The notes beneath the pieces were generated by a model. The model ran no database searches, was not told the origin of the DNA, and saw only the letters and a list, made by a program, of their open reading frames with translations. From Pohlia nutans (lineage: Eukaryota; Streptophyta; Bryopsida; Bryales; Mniaceae), in contig CM040090.1 of NCBI GenBank assembly GCA_022496805.1, positions 9,356,001 through 9,420,000 of the forward strand: DNA of 64,000 bases. The letters run 5' to 3'. A program made the translations under genes and the position numbers. Shown in pieces: positions 33,801 through 45,563 of this stretch. The first letter of the stretch is position 1, and every line of letters begins with the position of its first letter.

Positions 33801-36800
33801 ATGAACGCGCCGAAAGCAGAGGCTATGGCGATGTGGGAGTTCCAGCAGCTTCTGCTAATGCAAGCTGCCACTCGCTCTGTGAAATGGACCTACTCCGCCT
33901 TCTGGAAGCCTTCTCCGAGTAATCGGAAGTAAGTAATCACATGTCTTTTGAGTCCACAATATTCGAATGCCATTATGTATATTTAAGATCAGGATTGGTT
34001 TCTTTTTTACCCACTTTGGAGTGTGGCATACGAGTACTTTCGTTTTTCTGGTGTTTTTTTGACAGTAGAGTTATAAAAAAATTTGAACCCCAGTTTGATT
34101 TCAAGATTTCAGCCATCAAGAAGGAAGATTTCATGCACAAGGTTCTAAACTTTTTGAGTTAACCTCAAAAGGACCCAGGATTCATGGTTTTAAAATGACG
34201 AATTCAGTCGATCATATTGTGAAAACTATCATTCAGATGGGACCAAGTTTTATATCACCGGAATCACTGAAGAATATTGCATGTGTTGGTCATAAAATAA
34301 ATAAACTTGAAGAAAAGAAAGTCCACATGTGACCTACTCAAAACTGTTAAAAAAGACATGAGGCTCAATTGGTCCTTTAGGGTTAAAAGGATATACTTCA
34401 TTACTTCTGGTGATATGGGATTTAGCTCCGAATTTTTCACAGTATGATCATTCAAAGAGGGGTCTGGAATGGGTGCGATGGCAGAGTGTTGGTGTGGGGT
34501 GATGGCTACTACAATGGCGTTATCAAAACGCGGAAAACCATTCACGCCAGGGAATTGACCCCGGAGGAGTTTGGCTTGCAGCGTTCCCAGCAGCTCCGTG
34601 ACCTGTACGACACCTTGTCTGATTCTCAAAAGGCGCCGCAGCAGCAGCGGCCCACTAAGCCCTTTGCGTTGAAGCCCGAGGATCTGGCAGAAACTGAGTG
34701 GTTTTTCCTCCTCTGCATGTCCTTCAGTTTCGCTGAGGGTGTAGGGTACATGACTTTTTCTCTATCCTTTAATTCCTCTTTGGTTCTCAAATGACCCGTT
34801 ATTCGCTTCCTAATAATAGAAGAATTCCAATGTATGAAGAACATTGCATGTGTCGGTGAAGAAATATTGAAAAAATTGGACAAAAGAAAGACCTACTCAA
34901 ACTGGTTAATAAAACACAACACATGAGATTCTTGGTTCTTTAAGGCGGGGGTAACAAGGTCATTTCAGCTGACTCCTCCATCATAGGTTAACCCCTAAGC
35001 GTCCACGGTTACCAGAATGGTCACAATGTTTTTTTCAACAGTTTTGAGTAGGTCCTATTTGGACTTCCTCTTGTTCAAATTTATTTGTTTTTTGACCAGC
35101 ACATGCAGTAATCTACACTAGTTCTAGTGATATGAAATTTGGTACCATCTGAATTGTATTTTTTACAATACAATGAATTGAATTTGTCATTTAAAACTGT
35201 GAGGGTTAAGGTGGCAAAACTTTGATGTGCTTGAAAATTTTCAACATCTTCTTGTGTGACTTTTTCTCTGCAGGTTGATAGGAAGGGCAGCAGCAAGCGG
35301 GCGTTACCAATGGCTGTGCGGAACCAACGAGACGACCACCAAAGCTTTTACACGCGCTCTTCTTGCCAAGGTGTCCTCTCACAGTTCCCTTGATCGATTG
35401 ACGACTAAGTGAAGAGGTGACGATTGTGAACACCATTGGACTACTTTAAAACCACCGAGTGTGGGCAATTATGAAACATTCATCAGCATGTCCCATCATT
35501 CTTAAACTCAGACATAATGCGGAGCCTTTTGAGATCACGACTACTGTGTGCTCTTCAATATCTGATTTTGCTGTTTTTAACTCTGCTCCTTGTGGGTGTT
35601 CATTCTCTACCTTCAAGCTTGTCACCAGGATAAACCAACTCTTAGTATTTTAACTCATGAACGAACTACTCACAGTTGTCTTGTACTGTGCTCATTACCG
35701 GAGTGCTAACCTCTATGTTGGTGTTGTCTGTTTGTCTGGGGACATCGCCGTGTTTAACAAAAAGAAGAGTGCCTGCATTCAGGTATCCTTTCTTATCACT
35801 CTCTCGGCTATACTCTAATTTAGAGTTGAACTCTGCTTCTATTTGTATGTACGATGCGAAGGAATTCATGACCCATTGAATTGTTGTGGTGGACAGACCG
35901 TTGTTTGCATCCCTCTGAAGGATGGCGTTTTGGAGTTTGGAACAACGGAGAATGTAAGATTCTGAATTGGGCGTCATGTTTTTTTAGCAGTTTTGAGTAG
36001 ATCACATGGAGACTTCCTTTTGTTCAAATTTATTTGTTTTTGGACCAACACATGTAATGTTCTTCACTAATTCCATTGATATAAAATTTGGTTCTATCTG
36101 AATTCTATTCCTCACAATACGATCGACTGAGTTTGTCATTTCAAAACCATGAATCCTTGGTCCTTTAGGAGTTAAATCGCATATTGTTTGTGGGTAATTA
36201 ACGCTGTTATTGTTAATATAGCTGAGCCTGACATACGCCTTACACAGGTGCCAGAAGACTCAAACATGGTACAACATATTTTGTCCTTTTTTGTGGAGAG
36301 TCCAAAGCAGGAGATCACTCGCCAGCAATTGGATTATGTGCCTCACCGCAGCAATCTCGCAAGCTCTGGTAAGCAGACATCATCTTCTAAGTCAAAAGAG
36401 GCTTGTGAGCCTCAAATGCCTTACGGTATGCACAGTTCCTTGTTGTCAGCATTGTGAACTGGCTCTTTGCTGCAGGCGTAGAAGTTTTTTTCCAATAAAT
36501 CTTGTATGAGAATAGAAATTCTTGAAATGGAAACGTTGGACTTCTGTAGGTGCAAGGAGTCCCAAGAGGGCCAAGCTTTCCAGTTCTCTGAGGGCCGAAG
36601 TTGGCGATGAAACGTCACTGAACCATGGGTTAGGTCAGGGACAGAAGACATCTACTCATCAGGTAACTGATTTTCTCACCTTCTTATATATTCTGAATAA
36701 TATTAATACGGTGAGTCTCCCACTCAATCTGTAAGAGTACTTCTATTGCAACTCGAATCCCCAAGCTCTGAATGATGTCTGCCTCCCATGAGTAATAAAT

Positions 36801-39410
36801 CGAGCTTGAAGAGTACTTTGAGTATAATAATAATAGCCATGCTGGCAGAATATCTGTTGTAGAAAACTTAGTTTCTGCACGTGTGATTGAAGCTGTAAAA
36901 AAATAGCCAATCAGTCTCTGTCAAAACACCTTGTAGAATTCAGGCCTTATCTTCAGCTGTTACCCAGTTGTTATATATACTTGTTTACTGATATAAAAGT
37001 ATCTAGCTCCTTTGAGAACTAGTCTCAAAAATCAAGTTAAACTAAAAATTGAACTCAGCGAATTAGTCTAACCCATTTGCGTGTGGCAATGCAAGTGGCA
37101 TCCAAATGATTGACTTGTAAGAAATGAGAAACTTCTAGGGTCTATCACAGTCAAAGATGCTTCTGTGAGATACCTCCTAGATGCAATACTCAGGGTTCAA
37201 GGCTCTTGATTGGGACCCTACTACTTCAATAAATCATGCAATAACTCATATAGTATCCAAAATAATAAATAGTTTAGTGCGTTGGAATGCTCTCGAAGAT
37301 GGGGACAAGATCCACAAAGAAAAAAAAGAGTCTATTCTAATAATGGAAACCAATCAATAACAGATCATGACTGCGGCTCGGGGGGGTGCACTCTACACTA
37401 TGTTTGAGAATCATGTGCATTCATGAGCCCCTCTAAAAACCCCCTTGTATACGAGGAATTATATATCTAAAACTTTTGTATACAGATCTATTCCATCCTA
37501 AATATATGTTTAATGTATGTATACGTCAATATTTTCTTCTCTAAATATGTCTATTGTATGTATACGTAATACGGCAATATTCAAATTAATATCCCTCCTG
37601 TGCACTCACGTATACTTGTACATGTTTAGTACAGTGCACCCCCCGAGGACTGCGGTTGTTTATTTGACAAACTATGTAACGGGCGCATTGCAATGTGCAG
37701 GTCAGTGGTGGTTCAAAGAGACATCAAGAAGAAATTCCAGAGGAGGGTCCAAGGGATGCTGCTGCTTCATGTGTAAGCGCGTTTGTTGTTTGGAACGGCC
37801 CAACGCCTTCCCAGAGGGTTGCTGAGAAACGGCAATGGATACTGAAAGAGGCTCTGTTTCGTGTCACCCGCCTCTACAACAACAATAATAATACTAGTAC
37901 TCCTACTCTCTGGAAGGAAAACAACAACAACAAAAAAGACGCAGGCAGCAGCTTTGTGATGTTGGACAAGGCTACTAATAATAATAATAATGAGGAGAGA
38001 AGGGCCCCCGACTTGGGATCCCACAAGCCTGTACCCAGCACTGAAGAAACCAATGCTAACCATGTGCTAGCGGAACGTCGAAGGCGTGAGAAACTGAATG
38101 ACAGATTTATGGCATTACGTGCTCTCGTCCCTAACGTCTCCAAGGTACCGTCCCAAACTCTCAGCGTCCATGTTTTTTTTAACAGTTTTGAGTAGGTTCC
38201 ATTTGGACTTCCTCTTGTTCGAATTTATTTGTTTTTTGACCAACACATGCAATGCTCTTCACTAGCTTTAGTTTGATATAACCTGGTCCCATCTGAATTA
38301 TATTTTTCACAATATGATCAGTTGAATTTATCATTTTAAAACTGTGAATCCAAGGGTTGATTACTGACACCATAAAGTTGTAACAAACTGATCAATTGAC
38401 GTGAGTGCGCTTGTATTGTGCAGATGGATAAAGCATCGATACTGGGAGATGCCATTGACTACGTGATGGAGCTTCAAAAAAGACTGAGATCATTGGAAAG
38501 TAAGGCCACGCAGGATGGGTCATTGAGACAATCAAATGGGAATGGAATGGACACGACGAGAGAGCCCTTGGAATGTGCAGAACTGAACCAAGGAAGAGAG
38601 GAAGACAAGGCAGCAACTGCTATATGCATGGACATGAAAGATTTTGTGCAAGGGCATACTAACGTATGTGTTTCAATGGAAAATGACGCTGCTCTCATTA
38701 AACTCCATTGCCCTTGGCGACAGACGCTGCTTGTCGATGTGTTGCAAGCATTGAGCGAGTTCGAATTTGAAGTGTCTGCTGTACAATCTTCCGCATCAAA
38801 TGGAATTCTTTCTGCCATCTTGCAAGCTAAGGTACAAACCTTTCACTTCACAAATTGGATCAGTCTGCTGCCAGGTAACCCTTAAAAGGACATTTTCTAA
38901 TTTAGAAAGAAAGTAGTATTTTTGAGTTTTAACCCCGAAAGACCACCAGGTGGCTCCTGTTTTTTTCTGTAGTTTTGAGTAGGTTTTATGTAGATTTTTT
39001 TTTGTTGAATTAAAAAATTAAATTATCCAACATATGCAGTATTCTTCACTAATTCCAGTGATATAAAATTTGGTCCCATTCAAATTGTAATTTTCACAAT
39101 ATGATCGTTTAAACTTGTCATTTTAAAACCATGAATCCTTGGTCCTTCAGGGGTTAATCCTCAAAAAATTCATAAAAACATTTCTGCAGTTCATGGTCAA
39201 AGTGGTTTGGAAACTGAGAAAACTAAGCTTGGTATGTTCTTTTAAGGGTTAAAACACCCTCGATTGTTTTGATCCTCATTTTGCCATCTCTTCCATGTGC
39301 AGGTGAGAAGCGGTGTTGATGCGTCAAGGCCAAATATAACCGAGGTGAAGGAGGGCGTGCAACGAGCTGCAAAGGGACTCTTAAGTGACCGAGCTAGTTC
39401 AGTGAATTGA
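33801..39410 (+). CDS. bHLH transcription factor, subgroup IIIf (TT8/GL3/EGL3-like), 10 exons
   Basis: Exons 33801-33928, 34458-34745, 35274-35370, 35768-35782, 35897-35953, 36248-36425, 36550-36662, 37701-38144, 38424-38831, 39303-39410; 611 aa, all phases consistent. Residues ~10-195 form the bHLH-MYC_N (MYB-interacting) domain with the IIIf wording VWGDGYYNG, IKTRKT, ELTPEEFGLQRS, ETEWFFLLCMSF and CIPLKDGVLEFGTTEN. Residues 393-446 are the bHLH: basic region NHVLAERRRREKLNDRF with the H-E-R DNA-contact set (H394, E398, R402), interrupted by an intron before MDKASILGDAIDYV. The C-terminus (~500-575) has an ACT-like pattern, the dimerisation module of this family. The middle contains Asn-rich runs. 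Homologues act in the nucleus with R2R3-MYB and WD40 partners on flavonoid and epidermal genes; that role here is inferred. Exon 4 is only 15 nt. Introns 1, 2, 5, 8 and 9 contain TTAA-family repeats and intron 7 a hAT MITE. It converges with HPT. Confidence 0.92.
34163..34382 (-). mobile_element. TTAA-family A element in intron 1 of the bHLH gene
   Basis: Between TTAA 34159-34162 and TTAA 34383-34386. Starts CCTCAAAAGGACCCAGG and ends GGTCCTTTAGGG. Confidence 0.82.
34813..34945 (-). mobile_element. TTAA-family A fragment in intron 2 of the bHLH gene
   Basis: Half element: gaagaacattgcatgtgt ... gacctactcaaac ... ttggttctttaa. Confidence 0.6.
34992..35205 (+). mobile_element. TTAA-family A element in intron 2 of the bHLH gene
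   Basis: 214 bp between TTAA 34988-34991 and 35206-35209. Starts CCCCTAAGCGTCCACGG and ends CTGTGAGGG. Confidence 0.85.
35768..35782 (+). CDS. 15-nt micro-exon 4 of the bHLH gene
   Basis: AGTGCCTGCATTCAG (Ser-Ala-Cys-Ile-Gln) sits between aaagaag and gtatcc. It joins ALLAK of exon 3 to TVVCIPL of exon 5, reproducing the family segment LLAK-SxxIQ-TVV. An 18-nt version starting at 35765 would add one Lys and is less likely. Confidence 0.8.
35957..36171 (+). mobile_element. TTAA-family A element in intron 5 of the bHLH gene
   Basis: Begins within a few bases of the intron donor and ends GGTCCTTTAGGAG before TTAA 36172-36175. It makes up most of the 294-bp intron. Confidence 0.75.
37377..37647. 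mobile_element. hAT-type MITE with 8-bp target duplication
   Basis: Perfect 15-bp terminal inverted repeats CTCGGGGGGTGCACT / AGTGCACCCCCCGAG, flanked by direct GACTGCGG (37369-37376 and 37648-37655). An 8-bp duplication is the hAT signature. It lies in intron 7 of the bHLH gene. Confidence 0.92.
38150..38357 (+). mobile_element. TTAA-family A element in intron 8 of the bHLH gene
   Basis: Starts about 6-15 bp after the donor of the exon that encodes the basic region and helix 1; ends ...gaatccaaggg. The ends are decayed. Confidence 0.7.
38933..39153 (+). mobile_element. TTAA-family A element in intron 9 of the bHLH gene
   Basis: 221 bp between TTAA 38929-38932 and 39154-39157. Starts CCCCGAAAGACCACCAGG and ends GGTCCTTCAGGGG. 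Confidence 0.87.
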
Positions 39411-39617
39411 TAGATTCCGTTAGTAATTCTACTAAACATGATTCCTACTGTGTATATCAACAACGTGATTTTCTTCATCACAACCAACGTGCATGAAATG
39501 CAGCTATAAATACCCGCAGATAAAGTTTGAGATACCAAATGTGTTCTACGCTTTCATGCCTTTTCAGGACACTCTCTACTAAGCTATAGTTATGTTTCTC
39601 TTTGATGAAGTAGGCAG

Positions 39618-42600
39618 TCACCGCATGAACGGGATGAGGAGATACTCGGCATAGAAGAGCTGCACAGGTTCCAAGTACACATTTGTCAGTAAAAGGTAGT
39701 AATGACCCTAGAGGTTATGGTGTTAAAGAGAATGATCACTGCTAGAAAATCCAACTAATCTGCTGATTCGGCCGCGTTGATCAGGGGCACTTTTATGTTG
39801 ATTTGGTCAATTTTTTGTTCAAATCACCAGATTTCTGTACAAATCAACAGAAAAATGTCCTTGATCAACACGACCGAATCCACACGACCGAGTCAACAGA
39901 TTAGTTGGATTTCTAGTAGTGGATGCACAGCTTTAAACTGAAAGTTTTTCATTCATTTGAGCAAGTACTCACCTTCCATATGAACATATACCAACTCGTG
40001 ATTGCAGCTCGGCTCTTGAGATCCACACTCTGTGATCGCTCCCAGAGAATTCCCGCCAGGATTGCGTGCCCAGTACACTAAACCAAACCAAAAAAAAAAA
40101 AACGTAGTAAGCTTCAAATCAATATGTTCTAATTTCAGACTTGCATTAGGTCCCGACTCACTTAGCATGGACACCGGTAGTCGTGAGAAAGACGAATTTG
40201 ACAATATCTGTAATGCGTAATTTAGAAAAACCTCACTAGTAGCAGAACTATCGTTTTTCATTCCTTACTTTGTGAAAATAGTGAACAGTGACGGAATATT
40301 TAGTCTAGATTTTTGTCTTCTTGTGACCAAAACCACTCACCAGCATCGATGCAACCCATGTGCCTGGCGTGGTTTCATTCCTTTTTCGTGGTTTCATTCC
40401 TTTTTCATTTATAGTAAGTGAAAAACGACACATTTCCTACTAGTGTCTAACAAGTCTTTCATATTGAACTACTTACAGTGATGACTTTGCTTGCTAATAT
40501 TGGAGCTGTGAGACCAGTGATCATGGCTGCGACATATGCGGTCTGCAGCAAGGCAACGCACATCCAAAATACCTGCTCCCCACCAAGCCCAATCAAGACC
40601 TCAAACTTGTTAAATTCGTTTCTCCACGACATTAGAGTTAACCGAAAACATAAGAGGTATTCTGACCCCCTAAAATCGTGGATCCGGAAATCGATGAGGT
40701 GTCCAAGTGTAAGTGAAATCAAAAACGAGTTTTGAAGATTCCTGTTCTCCATGCAATTCGGAACTGTCAGAGGCACAATAAGGCTTCGTAATCAAAGCCT
40801 GATGCGGTAGCAGGGAGGCGTGGGAAAAAAATAGATCCTGTGTCTGACATGGTGGGATAAGGCAGCTATACAAAATTGTTATTTTTAAGTAAAGCGAGAG
40901 GAAGGAGACAACTTGCAAGTAGCTCTCCTCAGCCAACGCAGCTTCTGACATAAAACTCCCCTTAGAATGAGTTTTGCAGACTTTTTGACGGCAAGACTAG
41001 TTCACACTGCTTTCTATTTTGAATTCTTTGGAAACCATGCCAGTTTGCTTGGTTGCCTTAGATATGGGTCAGACTCACCTCACCTAACATGTATTTTCTC
41101 TTCTTTTCGGTTAACTCTATTGGAGTCTAACTCCAAGAAGAAAAGGAAAAAGGAAAAAAAAAAAAAAAAAAAAAAAACCCTTGCTCCAGACCAAGCAGCT
41201 AGGCTATTAGAGGCTCTGTCCCTGTAGCACTGGCTCACTTTTTGAGCAGCACATTGACTGTTTATCCTTGTAGCACTGGCTCGTTTTTCTAGTACCGTAG
41301 CTTCCTAACAGCTTGGTCAGAAAATGAATAATTGAAAGGGTGCCTAAATTTATGGAAAATTACTGATCTAGTTTGACCAAAACAAAATTAAAAAATTAAA
41401 AGGCCACTACACTAAATAGGTAGATTAGTGTTAGATACACTAATTTACATAAACATGTTGTAAGTTTTTACTGTTGACCAATTTTTTTACCCTCTATATT
41501 GGTCAAGATGGGAATCTTTCAATAGTGTTGGAATCAATGTCTTTGGTAATTTTTTTTATCAAGAGTAAAAATCTATAATATTTTCAAATCTTATAATTAT
41601 CTAACACTAATCTACCTATTTAGTGTAGTTTTAATATATATTTATATATTACTGCCTGATTTTAATACATATTTTCTCATGTTGCCTAACTGTTTTTGCA
41701 CTTTAAATAATTATTAGGTAGAAAGCTGCCCAAGGTGCTAGGAAGCTACGATAGTAACCTAGTCAAACTTCCTCACATCGACTGTAGATGTTGCTTTTGT
41801 CAATGAGAGGCCTCCTCTCCTCCGGTCTAGAGTCAACACATCAGTAGGGTTGGATAATCTATTACCACCACCTCCCCCAATTATGACATGTACAACTTTC
41901 TTGGAGCCACCACAATTGAGACCCAAAACCATCAATTTCACTATTCAAGTAGACCAATGGCATGCCAAGAATTGCGAAGAAATAGTTGGTGGTTTTGGGT
42001 TAGCGGATCTAGGAACAACAAAGTGTGAACTTAGGAAATTGGTATGTGATGTATGGGTAAAAGGTTACTTTCCACTTTGGAATTTTGTATAAAATTGACA
42101 AATGCAAATTAGATGTTGCAAATTTTTGCAATCCTCATCAAAACCTATTTCGAATGCAGTCATATTTTTTTTAGTCATATTTTTTTGGGGGATTTAGCAC
42201 TGCCAAAAATAGGCCAGATTGCTTAAGTTGGTGGTAATAGGTTATCCAACATTAGTCACTCTGTCTATGAGCCTGGCGTTCAAGTACCCCAATGACCAAT
42301 GGAAATTTGGCTGGTTTCAGGTGGTTACCCGTTTCTGACCCAGTCTCACACTGAAAGAGTGTATGCCAAACACTTTATCTCCTTCCACGTCTGGAATGTC
42401 CTGCATGTACAAAACTACGATATTTTCAATAATGTGGATACTAAAAATAGTATTGGTATCTATGATTATCAAGGTATAAACACCTAAAACTGTCAAAATA
42501 AGCAATTCAACATAACTATATAATTGCTCGGAACTTGCTTAGATCACTTAAACCGTCCCATAGACTTGTCATAAAACCAATCTCTAAAAAATCCAAACAC

Positions 42601-45563
42601 AGCTAAATTTGGGACGATTCAAAAAAGCACATTATGAGATGGTTTCAGAGCAAGTCTACAAAGGAAGAATGGGTGCAGAGACAGAATTGGGTGTTTTTAC
42701 CTTTATCATCATGTGATTGCTATTTAATCCCCTTTCCTTTCCTCCTTGCAAAGGTAAAAGAAGTTTACCCAGGATAGACAAAATTGCACTCCGAAAAGGG
42801 CTACAGAATTACCAAACTAAAACCAACGATAACGTATTCAAAGCAACCAATGATCAATTTGTTTTTTGTGACGAAAATGGTACCTTGGCTAGAGCAATGA
42901 CAATGGAGAAGAAACACATGAAGGCCGTTGCGAACCAAAGTGGTTTTGTCAAAATTGCAGGTCGCCCAAGAACAGAAACCTGCAAAACAAGTTCAGAATC
43001 AGTTTATTAATCCAGAAGGAGATTTCACATTGAACCACTATATTATGGGGATCTGTAATGGACTAAAAAGCTGATTCATTTCCATCAAACTTCTAACCCA
43101 ATTCTAGTACCTACACTAAAACAAAATATGGTAAAAAAAAACCGCACTCAAAATTGACTGCGGTTCTTTTTGTCACGTTTTTGTGCATGAGCGCGTAGTG
43201 GGCTGTTATCTTCTTTTGCAATTTTTGATTACAATTTTTATAATTTTGGGGTGTGTAATATACCATTGGAAAGGTATTGAAAACACCTTTCCAATGGTAT
43301 ACTACACGCCCCAAAGTTTCGAGAATTGCAGTCGAAAAATACAAAAAAACAGTGGTTGTGTGCGTAGTGGGCATGCACAAAAACGTGGCAAAAAAATCTG
43401 AAGTCAATTTTGAGTGCGGTTTTTTTTTTACCATGTTTTGTTGGAGTGCTAGTGAAGCTTACCTGCATATGAAGGTAGAATCCAAGTTGTACAACGACAG
43501 CTCTAACAGCCAGAATGCAAGATGCAGCTGCCACCGCTGATCTCTTCCATCTCAAAAATGGGAGCTGTGATTTTCGAAAGTGGGAACAACAATCTCAATT
43601 AGTCAAACCTTCGAGCCTAAATAAACATAAAATAGAATAAACGTAGTACAGTTATGCAAACCGTTCTAAACCTGAAGTATGTTCCTGTGACTATTCCAGG
43701 AGTAGTCATTATTTGATAGTCACTAAATTCAGTAACTCTTCGGTTTGTGATTGAATAGAACTTTTCAAGTACCAGCACAACCAGTTTCAGAGAATGAGAT
43801 CGGTTTTTAACTTACATCAGCTGAGTATGCCGTGCCCAAAACCAAGCTGACCAAGAGAGCCCACAGCAATGGAGGCGATCCTACATACACTCCCATTGCA
43901 ACACTCTGGCCAGATCCAGGAATCAATTAATCACCAACAAATCACACAGGAAATCTGATCAACTGAGTTATACCAATAGTAGACTAATTGCCGTATGCTG
44001 AATGGCCGTGAATGAGAATTCTTTTAACTCCGAAAGGACCAAGGATTCATGGTTTTAAAATGACAAGTTTCAACGATCGTATTGTGAAACTTATAATTTG
44101 AACGAGACCAAATTTTATACCACTGGAATTAGTAAAGAACATTACATATGTTGAATAATTTAATCTTTTGAAATTAACAAAACAAATTCTACATAAAACC
44201 TACTCAAAATTACAGGAGCCACCTGGTGGCCTTATGGTCCTTTAGGGGTTAATGATTGATGGCTTAGATTCACATACCATAGCTGCAAAGGTGGTCACCA
44301 GTACTACTCCTGTTGCTACTGAGAATTCTCCGGACGCTAATGGTAAATTGGGCTTATTCACCTGTAGAAAAATTAACCACCACAACAATAACAAGCTTAA
44401 CACGCTGTCAAACTCATCCCTTTCCGCTATGAATCACTTGTAGAAAACATGCAACTTCTTTATTCCAGGCTCAAATCAATTCTCGTCCGAAAATTTTCAT
44501 TACCTTGTCAATTTCAATGTCGTAGAGTTGATTCAGACCCACAATGTACACATTCATGCAAAGCGCTGGAATGATCGCCTGGCAGCCAACAGAAACATGG
44601 TTAACCATTGACGGGATAAATATCCATTAATTAGTTTCAGCTAGACTTCCAGGCCCTTGTTGATGAGTGAGTATATGATTCAATAATTCAAAGGCAGAGG
44701 CTGATTAGTACCTTGAGAAGTCCGATGACAAACTTGAGGTTCAAATCACTGGCAGATTCAATGGCCAATAACGACACGGAAGTCACACTCAATCCCTGTC
44801 AAGCAAGAAAACAGATTGAACATCGTTGAATAATCACTTAGAAATCGATTATTATTGCTAAATTATGAATGAGAAGGTGTAGCATGCATAAGCTTACGGA
44901 GCCGATGATGGTATGAGGACGTGTGAAGCGCCAGAAAGCGCTGAACCAATTCACTCCCGTCTCCACAAACTCCGCAGACTGTCCATCCAGGTCGAACGGC
45001 TCCGAGACTCGAGATGTCTGCATGCTCACCAGCTTGCTCCTTTCCATCTTCTTCAATCCATCACCGTTCCTGTTTGTGCCGAATTCCTTGCCAAGTGCTG
45101 CAATGGGCAATTTCTTCGCAACCACGTGGTTTTGCCTCAACGATCTACTATTTCTCCCAAGACCATGGCTCCCCACTGCTCATGCACATCGATACAATCG
45201 TAAGTTGATCAGTTCGTCTGAAATTACTAAGAACTCTTGCTACACAAGTAGCATCACTTCGCTGTCGATCTCATGCTGGTCTCTGATCATTCTTCAGTTT
45301 TTGCAAGCTTCGAACGTAATGGCTTCTGGCTCACCACAGTTATGCAAATCAGAGTAGTGCAGCATTTACGATTTGCTTGTTTGTTCAAAAGATAATACTG
45401 ATGTTTCAAAAGGGGAGGAACACTTACACTGGTTTGCAAGGCGGGGATGGGCTGCAAGGTTGCCGTGGCGTAAGCCTCGAATCGTCGACAAATGAGATGA
45501 GGTAGGAGCAGTCATGAGCCTCCCTTGCAGGACTGTTTCTTTTGTCACTGGGAGAGACGCCAT
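39618..45563 (-). CDS. VTE2: Homogentisate phytyltransferase (tocopherol biosynthesis), 12 exons
   Basis: Exons on the minus strand: 45563-45428, 45175-44898, 44795-44712, 44578-44504, 44361-44278, 43905-43816, 43564-43463, 42979-42884, 42400-42329, 40572-40477, 40077-39973, 39659-39618; 419 aa, all phases consistent. The product is a plastid-membrane UbiA prenyltransferase that joins homogentisate to phytyl diphosphate, the committed step to tocopherols. The two Asp-rich prenyl-diphosphate/Mg sites are visible: NQLYDIEID at residues 182-190 and DIPDVEGD at 316-323. Other landmarks are [49 protein letters not shown] and the C-terminal [10 protein letters not shown]. Hydrophobic segments between these fit a multispan enzyme. 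The first ~100 residues are Ser/Thr/Arg-rich and poorly conserved, as expected of a transit peptide. The wording ([31 protein letters not shown]) favours HPT over the solanesyl paralogue. Introns hold several MITEs. Symbol HPT1 is an equal alternative. Confidence 0.93.
39739..39923. mobile_element. Inverted-repeat element (MITE) in HPT intron 11
   Basis: CTGCTAGAAAATCCAACTAA at the left and ttagttggatttctagtagt at the right form imperfect inverted repeats; a second internal pair is gttgatca.ggggca / tgtccttgatcaac. Confidence 0.72.
40234..40445. mobile_element. Inverted-repeat element (MITE) in HPT intron 10
   Basis: CACTAGTAG-cagaact-atcgtttttc at the left mirrors gaaaaacgac-acatttc-CTACTAGTG at the right. 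The CACTA-like start is suggestive only. Confidence 0.65.
41291..41756. mobile_element. Nested inverted-repeat elements in HPT intron 9
   Basis: The outer arms are GTAGCTTCCTA (about 41298) and TAGGAAGCTAC (about 41739). Inside, 41407-41628 is bounded by the perfect arms CTACACTAAATAGGTAGATT and its reverse complement, extending to about 30 bp. An inner element has inserted in an outer one. Confidence 0.7.
41849..42250. mobile_element. Inverted-repeat element E, copy 2, in HPT intron 9
   Basis: Ends GTTGGATAATCTATTACCAC and GTGGTAATAGGTTATCCAAC are imperfect inverted repeats. The interior has an 80-codon frame ([31 protein letters not shown]) that is partly shared with copy 1. No family recognised. 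Confidence 0.78.
43114..43448. mobile_element. Foldback element, possibly CACTA-like, in HPT intron 7
   Basis: CACTAAAACAAAATATGGTA at the left and accatgttttgttggagtg at the right pair. Pairing continues inward (aaccgcactcaaaattgac / gtcaattttgagtgcggtt) to a centre at ccattggaaaggt/acctttccaatgg, so the whole 335 bp can fold into one hairpin. CTA flanks both ends (43111-43113, 43449-43451). Confidence 0.82.
44028..44248 (-). mobile_element. TTAA-family A element in HPT intron 5
   Basis: 221 bp between TTAA 44024-44027 and 44249-44252. Starts CTCCGAAAGGACCAAGG and ends GGTCCTTTAGGGG. Confidence 0.87.

Noticed and set aside
40078..40210. An additional HPT exon ([10 protein letters not shown] reading)
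   Set aside because: Exons 40572-40477 and 40077-39973 join in phase and match the family without it.
41150..41180. Poly-A tail of a SINE or processed pseudogene
   Set aside because: No SINE body, A/B boxes or target duplication could be found next to the A-run.
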